A stretch of 6,117 nt of DNA, taken from a bacterium (lineage in GTDB: Bacteria; Chlamydiota; Chlamydiia; Chlamydiales; JAFEGQ01). The position numbers were made by a program, and so were the translations under genes. How positions within the stretch are numbered: position 1 is the first letter of the stretch; each line of letters opens with the position of its first letter. Location of the stretch: NCBI GenBank assembly GCA_021809305.1, contig JAKBAF010000083.1, forward strand, positions 1-6,117, given 5' to 3'. Below are positions 1-5,535 of the stretch, piece after piece. Below the pieces are notes generated by a model. It had not been told where the DNA came from, did no database searches, and saw only the letters and a program-made list of their open reading frames with translations.

Positions 1-2164
1 TTCGGCGCAGATCGACCCACCCGAGGAAGAAGCGGAAAAAGTTGCAGTTACCATCGAAGAATGTAGGTATCCCAGACTCCTCAGCTTTGATAAAGGCCTC
101 TGGATGGAATTGTGTCCCCATCATAGGGCTGTCGGTTCGCATAACCGCTTTTGGAACGCGTTCAAAGGAGAGCAAGACCTCAAACCCCTCTCCTACCCTA
201 TCGACCCCCTGGTGGTGCGATGAGTAGTAATGGCGGTTGTCGCCGATGATCTCTTTTATGATCGGGGTCAATGGGCTGTCTTCATGAACATCGAGGGACT
301 GGACCACCTGTTTGTGACCAGGGACGTGTTGATTGAGATTGCCTCCAAAAAAGAGGTTTATCTGTTGAAAATTACGACAGATGCCCCAGGTGGGTATCTT
401 GTTTTCGTGGCTCTCTTTAATAATCGCATATTCAGAGATGCTGCGGCTAGGATTGGGGTCGGTCTTTGTCAGCGGCTCGCGCTGCTGCTCGTACAGTTCA
501 GGTTCGATATCATCTCCGCCAGGAAGAATGACACCGTCGACATGTTGCAAGACCTCTTTTGCATAGGCCTGCATTCCGCTGATCTGAGAGCCGGGTTTTG
601 CCCCCCGAAGAAGAGCCATAGGAATGCTCTCACCCTCGCCTCGGATATGCGGCATCTCTTGCAACAGTTCCGCAACCTCTTGTGTAAGCAAGTCCTGATC
701 AATCTCCCCAGGAACCGCATCAAATCTGAGCTGAATGACATTCATCTCTTTAAGACCGCGTGTTGTGAGCTTTGCCATTGGCCTTTGATCTTTGAATCTA
801 ACAAGAAGGCCAATGACCGGCCGTGTGATGCGATGGGGCGTGCCGCCGTGAAGGGTAAAATCGCCTTTTGCTCCAAGCAAGAGCGTATCGGTAAGATCGC
901 ACTCTTCGAGGATAGAGCCGGGTGCTCGGGCTCGGAAAAAATTGGTTTCAAGGAGCTTGGACTCCTTGAAATGGATGCGAGAGAGTAGGGCGTCATTGAA
1001 TTCAGCGCTCTCAAGATTGCAATGCTTAATGGTGCTGTCGGAGAGAGAGGCGTAGTTAAAGAAAGAGGATGTGAAGTTAGAGTCCTCAATTGTTGAATTG
1101 GAGAAGATGGAGTGAATAAAACCACTGCCAGTAAAGTTTGAATTTAATATCGTAACTCGATCGAAGACCGAGTCCTGGAATGTGCATTGCGAGAAGTCAC
1201 ATGAGTTAATTTTTAGCGAGGAGAAGAGGATTTTATCGAGGTTTCTATTGGAGCCATTTAGCCCCTCTAGATGGCTCTTGTAGCCTCCTTTTGCCAGCAG
1301 CTCCTGGAAGTCGATTAACTTATCACCCCTTCCTGGCTCCTTTCGGATCTCCTCAATTTCAGCGAGAAGAGAGTTAAATTCCTCTCCATTTAGCTCTCGA
1401 CCAAACCACTCGCGATGGACCGTTTTAATCTGCCCTGAAGCGCTGTAGCCGCGGATGAGGGCGAGAGCTAAGCTCGCAATCCCCTCAAGTATTTTACCCC
1501 GCTTAAATTCATCGATTGATCCCTTAGCTTCGGCCACGGTCTGGGCTAGAAGAGAGAGGGCTAGAAGCTTCGGAGATCGATAGAGAGTGGAGGCAAGATA
1601 GAGGAGGTTGTTAAGAGATCGCCCGGCTTGCACCGCTGCTTCATCATTGCGTCCCTCTCGCAGAGAGGCCACACCTTCCTTAATATTGGCGACAAGCTGG
1701 CGACCCACAGAAAGAAGAATGCCAGCTTTTGGTCTAAAGTAGAGGAGGGCAAGTGTTGCTACATTGAAGGCGAGCTCACCGCTCTTTTTTGCGCCGCGAC
1801 CTACCTCTCCTGCGGAGAAGGCATCAATTGCCTCTCGGCCAATCATATAGCATTTCTGGCCGCCAAAGACCGCTCCGGTCGCGATCTCAAGCGGTTTATA
1901 CATATTGAGGAAAGGGATGGAAGCTCTCGCTATGCGAGGAATGAGTCTCGCATCATCTTCGCGAAAGAGAGGGCTTGGATCGTATAGGTTTGGATCAGGC
2001 CGCCTATTAGCGTCAAATAGGTCGCTTCGGTTCACTACATAGCGCTCCCCGGCGCCGAGGGCCATTGTCGCGCTGCCCTGCCTTGCCGATTGAGGGCTGT
2101 CAGGGTTTGATTCTTGATTGACCGAGCCGGGGTAGTGGGAGTAGAGCTGTGTGGAGGTGGCCAT
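1..2164 (-). CDS. Pentapeptide-repeat / class I glutamine amidotransferase-like protein, downstream paralogue (3' end beyond window)
   Basis: An ATG at 2164 opens 721 codons with no stop down to base 2, so the gene leaves the window; comparison with the upstream paralogue suggests only about ten codons are missing. Residues 1-43 are a polar Ser/Gln/Asn/Pro-rich extension absent from the paralogue. Residues about 75-250 are helical with several hydrophobic stretches. Residues 309-433 are 25 consecutive pentapeptides with Phe, Leu or Ile at nearly every fifth position. From about 447 to the end is a peptidase C26-like domain: LPGGDDIEP (547-555), nucleophile Cys596 in WGICRNFQQ, SSHHQG (648-653), and His687/Glu689 in GTQFHPE. 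The family hydrolyses gamma-glutamyl amide bonds; the substrate here is unknown. No signal peptide is apparent. The start is supported by the promoter lying 33 bases away exactly as in the paralogue; Met34 is a weaker alternative. Domain assignment is secure, the biological role is not. Confidence 0.9.
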   Translation of the reverse strand, partial: MATSTQLYSHYPGSVNQESNPDSPQSARQGSATMALGAGERYVVNRSDLFDANRRPDPNLYDPSPLFREDDARLIPRIARASIPFLNMYKPLEIATGAVFGGQKCYMIGREAIDAFSAGEVGRGAKKSGELAFNVATLALLYFRPKAGILLSVGRQLVANIKEGVASLREGRNDEAAVQAGRSLNNLLYLASTLYRSPKLLALSLLAQTVAEAKGSIDEFKRGKILEGIASLALALIRGYSASGQIKTVHREWFGRELNGEEFNSLLAEIEEIRKEPGRGDKLIDFQELLAKGGYKSHLEGLNGSNRNLDKILFSSLKINSCDFSQCTFQDSVFDRVTILNSNFTGSGFIHSIFSNSTIEDSNFTSSFFNYASLSDSTIKHCNLESAEFNDALLSRIHFKESKLLETNFFRARAPGSILEECDLTDTLLLGAKGDFTLHGGTPHRITRPVIGLLVRFKDQRPMAKLTTRGLKEMNVIQLRFDAVPGEIDQDLLTQEVAELLQEMPHIRGEGESIPMALLRGAKPGSQISGMQAYAKEVLQHVDGVILPGGDDIEPELYEQQREPLTKTDPNPSRSISEYAIIKESHENKIPTWGICRNFQQINLFFGGNLNQHVPGHKQVVQSLDVHEDSPLTPIIKEIIGDNRHYYSSHHQGVDRVGEGFEVLLSFERVPKAVMRTDSPMMGTQFHPEAFIKAEESGIPTFFDGNCNFFRFFLGWVDLRR
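866..1240 (-). repeat. 25 pentapeptide-repeat units (downstream paralogue)
   Basis: Codons 309-433 encode 25 back-to-back five-residue units with the central hydrophobic residue in strict register (for example L309, F314, I319, F324, F329, F334, I339, F344). Only one unit carries Ala (A414). Proteins of this kind fold as a right-handed quadrilateral beta-helix with four units per turn, so about six turns. The number and register match the paralogue exactly. Confidence 0.88.
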
Positions 2165-2196
2165 ATCTTCTATCAGCCTTAATTTTTATAGAGTGT

Positions 2197-2225
2197 AGTA
2201 TAATGAAATCGCGGCAGCAACTGAA
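2197..2225 (-). promoter_or_regulatory. Promoter of the downstream paralogue
   Basis: On the minus strand a TATACT -10 box (2197-2202, five of six to consensus) lies 17 bases from a weak -35 TTCAGT (2220-2225). An 11-base block ATTTTACTTCA (2222-2232) overlaps the -35 and is identical to the one upstream of the paralogue. The -10 lies 33 bases from the ATG at 2164, the same as in the paralogue. A TAAGG ribosome-binding candidate (2177-2181) sits rather far, 12 bases, before the ATG; a GAAGA lies closer. Inferred from sequence and paralogue conservation only. Confidence 0.6.
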
Positions 2226-2300
2226 GTAAAATCGAATATGTGAGGGGAATAAATAAAATATATGAAATTGATGTAATTTTTAATTAGACACTGTTGAGTA

Positions 2301-2328
2301 TATAAATAAAAATAACTTTTTATTTATA
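2301..2328. repeat. Perfect AT-only inverted repeat after the upstream paralogue's stop
   Basis: Two 12-base arms (tataaataaaaa and its exact reverse complement) flank a 4-base loop (2313-2316). The repeat begins 8 bases past the TAG of the upstream paralogue. Its position suits transcript termination or 3'-end stabilisation between the two tandem genes. However, the stem contains no G-C pair and is not followed by a separate T-run, so it is a poor classical intrinsic terminator. It could equally be a protein-binding dyad. Confidence 0.4.
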
Positions 2329-2336
2329 ATGAGCTG

Positions 2337-4445
2337 CTAGCCAGAAGATTTACCTAGGCTGGCTCGTCGCTCTTCAACCCAATTCAAGAAGAAGCGGAAG
2401 ACACCGCGATTATTCTCATGGAAAGAGGAAGGCTTTTCTATATTCTCAGGCAAAAAGAGCTCTGCATGGAACTGAGTGCCCATCATAGGAGCATCTCCTC
2501 TGATGGCGCCCTTTGGCAGGCTATCATAGGAGAAGACCACCTCCAGCCCCTCCCCAACCTCTTTTACCCCCTGATGGTGTGAGGAGTAGAATTCTGGACT
2601 GTCACCAAAAATCTCCTGCATTCGCCTTCCTTCGGCGCTGTTTGTATGCACTTTAAGCTCCTGGAAGACGATCTTATGGCCAGGGACGTGTTGGGAGAGG
2701 CTTCCGCCAAAAAAGACGTTCATCTGTTGAAAGTTGCGGCAGATGCCCCAAGTAGGAATTTTTTCTGCGTAGGCGTAATCGAAGATCGAGTATTCTGAGA
2801 TGCTGCGACCAGGAGAGGGCTCAATTAGATCCGCTGGCCCCCCTCCAACAGGGTAAGGTTCCAATTCACTTGGCGCTCGAAGAGTATCGCCATAAAATTC
2901 GGGTTCGATATCCATTCCACCTGGAAGAACGACTCCATCGACGTGGCTCAGAACATCTCTTGTATAGGCTGCAAGGGCTGCAATTTGGGAGCCAGGCTCC
3001 GCTCGTCGCAGGAGCGCTTGAGGAATGCTCTCGCCCGCAAGGCTCTCTTGGCTGATTTGCTCGAGGAGCCCTGCGACCTCTGCTTTTAGCAGATTTTCAT
3101 CAATTGCTTCGGGAACGGCATCAAATCGGAGGCGAATTACGTCCATCTCTTTGAGCCGGCGAAAGGTGTAATTGGTAAAACGCATGCCGCTTTGGGGCTT
3201 TCTAAAATCGTATAAAAGGCCCACCACAGGTCTGGTGATCCGGTGAGGGGAGCCGCCTCGAATGGTAAAATCCGCTTTAGCGTTCAAGAGAAGCGTATCG
3301 GTTAGGTCGCACTCTTCGAGAATTGAGTCAGGAGCCCTGGCGCGGAAGAAGTTGGTTTCAAGAAGAGAGCACTCTCTGATGTGGACGCCGCTTAATTGAG
3401 CGTCATTGAACTCTACGCTACCAAGATTGCAGCTCTGAACCGTAGAGTCCAAGAGTGAGGCGTAGTTAAATCGGCTTCCTGAGAAGTCGCTCCCATCGAA
3501 TGTGGAGTTAGAGAAGAGGGAATGGATAAAATTGCTGTCACTGAAGTTGGAGTTTAAGATGGTGACGCGATCAAAGAGGGAGCCTTGAAAAGAGCTCGAA
3601 GAGAAGTTGCAGGAATCAATTTTTAATGCAGAAAAGCGGATCTTAGTAAAATCTCTCTCCGAACCATCCAATCCCTCTAGTCGGCTCTTATAGCCGCCCT
3701 TTGCTAGAAGTTCTTGGAAGTCAATGAGCTGATCGCCTCTTCCGGGCTCTTTTCGCATCTCATCTATTTCAGCTAGAAGAGAGTTAAACTCTTCAGGATG
3801 CAGATCGCGGCCAAACCACTCCCGGTGGGCCGTCTTGATCTGGATGGAGGCGCTATAGCCTCGGATAAGAGCTAGAGCTAAGTTAGCGATTCCTTCAAGA
3901 ACGCGCCCCCTTTTGAACTCATCAATTGACCCTTTAGCCTCGGTTATGGTTTGAGCGGTAAGAGAGAGAGCTAGCAGCTCTGGGGATTGGTAGACGGCTG
4001 AGGCGAGATAGAGGAGTGTGCTAAGAGAGCGTCCGGCGAGCTTTGTCGCCGTCTCCGTCTCGCCGGCTTGCAGGGCACGGGCTCCCTCCTTGATGTTGCA
4101 GATGAGATGGCCGCCGAGGGATAGAACCATCCCCGATTTCGGCCGATAGAGTGTTAAGACAAGCGAGGCAACGGTAAAGGCTAAATGGCAACTCTTCTTT
4201 GTCCCCTCAATGTAGTGGCCCTCTCTGTAGGCTTCGACGGTCTCGCGAGCTAAGGCCCAACATTTCTGTCCTCCAAAGAGGGTCGTTGTTACGACCTCAA
4301 GCGGTCTGTACATATTAAGGAAGGGAATCGCAGCTCTTGTAACGCGTGGGATGAGCCTTTCATCATCCTCTCGGAAGAGAGGACTTGCTTCATGGAGGAG
4401 AGGATCGGGTCTGCGGTTAGGATCAAAATGCGCAGATTGGCTCAT
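2337..4445 (-). CDS. Pentapeptide-repeat / class I glutamine amidotransferase-like protein, upstream paralogue (702 aa, complete)
   Basis: Three regions are visible. Residues about 30-215 form a helix-rich region with hydrophobic stretches (about 86-102, 104-118, 140-166 and 183-197), possibly membrane-associated, with no signal peptide. Residues 266-390 are 25 uninterrupted pentapeptide repeats, Phe-rich at the central position. Residues about 403-692 resemble peptidase C26 / gamma-glutamyl-GABA hydrolase: VVLPGGMDIEP (505-515), nucleophile Cys569 in WGICRNFQQ, SSHHQG (621-626), and His660/Glu662 in GTQFHAE. The triad is therefore complete and a hydrolase acting on gamma-glutamyl compounds is plausible, but no substrate can be named. 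The usual Gly after Cys-Arg is Asn, and the usual Pro of the HPE motif is Ala. Compared with the downstream copy it lacks 43 N-terminal residues and has a Pro/Gly-rich insert near 523-545. The two are closely similar over almost their whole length. I do not recognise a named gene. Confidence 0.93.
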   Translation of the reverse strand: MSQSAHFDPNRRPDPLLHEASPLFREDDERLIPRVTRAAIPFLNMYRPLEVVTTTLFGGQKCWALARETVEAYREGHYIEGTKKSCHLAFTVASLVLTLYRPKSGMVLSLGGHLICNIKEGARALQAGETETATKLAGRSLSTLLYLASAVYQSPELLALSLTAQTITEAKGSIDEFKRGRVLEGIANLALALIRGYSASIQIKTAHREWFGRDLHPEEFNSLLAEIDEMRKEPGRGDQLIDFQELLAKGGYKSRLEGLDGSERDFTKIRFSALKIDSCNFSSSSFQGSLFDRVTILNSNFSDSNFIHSLFSNSTFDGSDFSGSRFNYASLLDSTVQSCNLGSVEFNDAQLSGVHIRECSLLETNFFRARAPDSILEECDLTDTLLLNAKADFTIRGGSPHRITRPVVGLLYDFRKPQSGMRFTNYTFRRLKEMDVIRLRFDAVPEAIDENLLKAEVAGLLEQISQESLAGESIPQALLRRAEPGSQIAALAAYTRDVLSHVDGVVLPGGMDIEPEFYGDTLRAPSELEPYPVGGGPADLIEPSPGRSISEYSIFDYAYAEKIPTWGICRNFQQMNVFFGGSLSQHVPGHKIVFQELKVHTNSAEGRRMQEIFGDSPEFYSSHHQGVKEVGEGLEVVFSYDSLPKGAIRGDAPMMGTQFHAELFLPENIEKPSSFHENNRGVFRFFLNWVEERRASLGKSSG
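3276..3650 (-). repeat. 25 pentapeptide-repeat units (upstream paralogue)
   Basis: Codons 266-390 give hydrophobic residues at every fifth position without a break: 13 Phe, 7 Leu, 3 Ile, 1 Val and 1 Ala (A371). Flanking positions are rich in Ser, Asn, Asp and Cys. This is the register of pentapeptide-repeat beta-helices (Pfam PF00805 type). The array is not notably acidic, so the DNA-mimic role of Qnr-like proteins is not indicated. Confidence 0.9.
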
Positions 4446-4477
4446 ATTTTAATAAACCTTATTTTTTTATATCCAAC

Positions 4478-4506
4478 AGTATATCAAAATTCAGATAATA
4501 ATTGAA
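4478..4506 (-). promoter_or_regulatory. Promoter of the upstream paralogue
   Basis: A minus-strand TATACT -10 box (4478-4483) is 17 bases from a weak -35 TTCAAT (4501-4506). The adjoining block ATTTTACTTCA (4503-4513) is shared with the downstream paralogue, as is the 33-base distance from -10 to ATG. A TAAGG ribosome-binding candidate (4457-4461) lies 11 bases before the ATG at 4445. Transcription would start near 4471, giving a leader of about 26 bases. Confidence 0.6.
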
Positions 4507-4512
4507 GTAAAA

Positions 4513-4549
4513 TGCGATTGATTATCAATTTGTATTTATAATTATCGCA
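4513..4549. promoter_or_regulatory. Possible operator: dyad and paired GATAAT hexamers
   Basis: ATTGAT-T-ATCAAT (4517-4529) is a perfect 6-1-6 dyad. The hexamer attatc (GATAAT on the other strand) occurs at 4521-4526 and again at 4541-4546, exactly 20 bases or about two helical turns apart. An outer pair tgcgat (4513-4518) / atcgca (4544-4549) encloses the block. It lies just upstream of the leftward -35 and about 10-40 bases upstream of the candidate rightward -35, so it could serve either gene. GATAAT is the hexamer of the Fur box, but the full Fur consensus is not present. The downstream paralogue has no counterpart. Confidence 0.35.
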
Positions 4550-4557
4550 AGGCGAGT

Positions 4558-4585
4558 TTGACATCATTAGAGAGGCTCTGCTAAT
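4558..4585 (+). promoter_or_regulatory. Candidate promoter of the DUF211 / VIT-like unit
   Basis: A perfect TTGACA (4558-4563) is followed after 16 bases by GCTAAT (4580-4585), which matches four of six -10 bases. Transcription would begin near 4592 and leave a leader of about 125 bases. No better promoter is visible closer to the gene. Prediction from consensus only. Confidence 0.4.
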
Positions 4586-4674
4586 GGAAGGTCGTAATGG
4601 TGCGAAGAAGAGTAGTTGCAGCCCGTACTCTAGTGGCTTAAGCGGCTCAAACTAACGTGCCGCGATCTATTTTT
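4566..4674 (+). other. Leader region with several potential hairpins; otherwise featureless
   Basis: Possible stems are attag (4566-4570) with ctaat (4581-4585), agagta (4609-4614) with tactct (4626-4631), and gcggc (4642-4646) with gccgc (4659-4663). The last is followed by gatcta and a five-T run (4670-4674). The first lies within the promoter candidate. The others could form a structured leader or a weak terminator/attenuator ahead of the rightward genes. The stems are short, and I see no match to a known riboswitch, including the manganese yybP-ykoY type. No ORF or tRNA is evident here. Confidence 0.25.
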
Positions 4675-4703
4675 CCAATTGTTTGATTTAATAAAATAAA
4701 AGC

Positions 4704-4708
4704 AGGGG
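4704..4708 (+). promoter_or_regulatory. Ribosome-binding site of the DUF211 gene
   Basis: AGGGG lies 9 bases before the ATG at 4718, which supports that start. Confidence 0.65.
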
Positions 4709-4717
4709 TTTATCGCA

Positions 4718-5002
4718 ATGAAAGTTAAAAGAATGGTGCTAGATGTCGATAAAACAGCCGAAGCTCCGACCCTATTTGAAATAGCTGAGGCAATTCAAAA
4801 GGTCCCTGGGGTTGAAGGGGCCAATCTCACCGTTAATGACATCGATATGGAGACCATTGGATTGATCATCACCATTGAAGGAGATGGATTCGATCATAAG
4901 AAAGTTATGGCGAGTATCGAAGAGACCGGAGCAGTTGTTCATAGCGTTGATGAACTTGTCGTTGGCGAGAAGCTTGTCAACCTTGTTGAAAGAAAGAGGT
5001 AA
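4718..5002 (+). CDS. DUF211 family protein (94 aa)
   Basis: The sequence fits DUF211 (Pfam PF02680) over its whole length. Family features seen are the N-terminal strand MKVKRMVLDVDK, the helix FEIAEAIQKVPGVEGANLTV (20-39), an acidic strand pair ending in ITIEGDGFD (51-59), and the C-terminal AVVHSVDELVVGEKLV (72-87). Members are about 90-100 aa with a ferredoxin-like fold, are best known from archaea, and have no established biochemical function. The protein is soluble, acidic and has no signal peptide, so it should be cytoplasmic. It is the first gene of a two-gene unit: the membrane-protein gene begins 2 bases after its TAA, with that gene's ribosome-binding site inside its last codons. 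This pairing suggests a regulatory or accessory subunit for the transporter-like partner, which is inference. The family call is firm. Confidence 0.9.
   Translation: MKVKRMVLDVDKTAEAPTLFEIAEAIQKVPGVEGANLTVNDIDMETIGLIITIEGDGFDHKKVMASIEETGAVVHSVDELVVGEKLVNLVERKR
4995..4999 (+). promoter_or_regulatory. Ribosome-binding site that decides a TTG start
   Basis: AGAGG within the last codons of the DUF211 gene lies 5 bases before TTG at 5005. No ATG or GTG occurs in that frame between the DUF211 stop and the first predicted membrane helix, so TTG is the best start and translation is probably coupled. Confidence 0.65.
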
Positions 5003-5004
5003 TT

Positions 5005-5535
5005 TTGACAATACGGCAAAAAGGCTTCCCATTTTTGCTCGGGTTCATTGATGGCATATTGACGGCCCTCACCTTAACAGCTGGCCGACTATTGGAACCT
5101 GGCGCAACTGCGGATTACGGTTTAGCTCTGCGAGTCGCCATTGCCTCTTTTGCCTCCGGTATATTTGTTTTCTTTGTAGCTAAATACGCGGAACTTCGCG
5201 GCAAGCTGCTTCGACAAGGAAGAGAGCTTAATCTTGCTTCATCTAAAAAACTGATCAATACAGTTCTCGGAAGAAAGATACTCGTTAGCTCGTTTGTAGA
5301 TGCCGCCATTTCGGGGGTTGCCGGATTTGTTGGGGCCTATTTTCCGCTGCTTATCGCGGCAATCATTCCTACACTCCCTTGGTTCACCTTTTCAATTTCA
5401 CTAGCGATATTGGGAGTGGTTGGTTTTATTTTGGGAAGAGAGGTAGGAAAGAGGCCCATTCTCTGGATAATTGGGCTACTTGCCGGGGGTATTATCATAA
5501 CTGCGATAGGTGTAGAACTTCATATTGTTGACTAG
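5005..5535 (+). CDS. VIT1/CCC1-family-like integral membrane protein (176 aa)
   Basis: About five membrane helices are visible, roughly at residues 8-29, 40-59, 92-115, 118-143 and 150-172. The first carries GFIDGILTALTL (13-24), resembling the Asp-Gly motif (D16-G17) of helix 1 in vacuolar iron transporter proteins. After helix 2 comes a short charged stretch with E63 and E74, like the EY...RE segment of VIT proteins, but without the long Glu/Met-rich metal-binding loop of plant VIT1. A second half with Gly-rich helices and GREVGKRP (143-150) completes the usual small-VIT layout. VIT/CCC1 proteins move Fe2+ or Mn2+ across membranes; a similar job in the cytoplasmic membrane is likely but the ion is unproven. 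It starts at TTG, follows the DUF211 gene by 2 bases, and overlaps ahcY by 4 bases at its 3' end. It may belong to the small VIT-like families annotated as uncharacterised. Confidence 0.78.
   Translation: MTIRQKGFPFLLGFIDGILTALTLTAGRLLEPGATADYGLALRVAIASFASGIFVFFVAKYAELRGKLLRQGRELNLASSKKLINTVLGRKILVSSFVDAAISGVAGFVGAYFPLLIAAIIPTLPWFTFSISLAILGVVGFILGREVGKRPILWIIGLLAGGIIITAIGVELHIVD
5532..5535. other. Shared CTAG: overlapping stop codons of convergent genes
   Basis: The plus-strand membrane-protein gene ends in TAG at 5533-5535, and the minus-strand ahcY ends in TAG read from 5534-5532. Both stops come from one CTAG palindrome. No intergenic space remains, so any terminator for either gene must lie inside the other's coding sequence; I see no obvious one. 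Confidence 0.9.

Larger units (their letters stand above)
1..4513 (-). repeat. Tandem gene duplication (two divergent paralogous units)
   Basis: The unit promoter-leader-CDS at 4513-2337 is repeated head-to-tail at 2232-1. Protein order and domain lengths correspond almost throughout: catalytic Cys to His is 91 residues in both, and each has 25 repeats. DNA has diverged substantially, with many synonymous differences, yet both frames are intact. This points to an old duplication kept by selection rather than a recent assembly or copy event. Confidence 0.88.

Noticed and set aside
866..1240. CRISPR array or DNA tandem repeat suggested by recurrent short motifs
   Set aside because: The 15-base periodicity is at protein level (pentapeptides); the DNA units are not identical and there are no repeat-spacer units.
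42..1987. Several open reading frames of 61-252 aa on both strands within 42-1987
   Set aside because: They overlap the continuous minus-strand paralogue in other frames, have no recognisable domains, and disappear once that frame is read as coding.
1..2164. Left-hand paralogue as a decayed pseudogene copy
   Set aside because: No stop or frameshift was found over 721 codons, and all catalytic residues and repeats are intact.
2870..3055. Small plus-strand ORF inside the upstream paralogue
   Set aside because: Antisense shadow of a well-supported coding region; no ribosome-binding site or family resemblance.
4561..4680. tRNA or known small RNA in the divergent gap
   Set aside because: No T-loop signature, no seven-base acceptor stem and no match to known RNA motifs by eye.
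4772..5309. Minus-strand ORFs at 4772-5032 and 5115-5309
   Set aside because: Antisense to the DUF211 and VIT-like genes, which are supported by family motifs and ribosome-binding sites.
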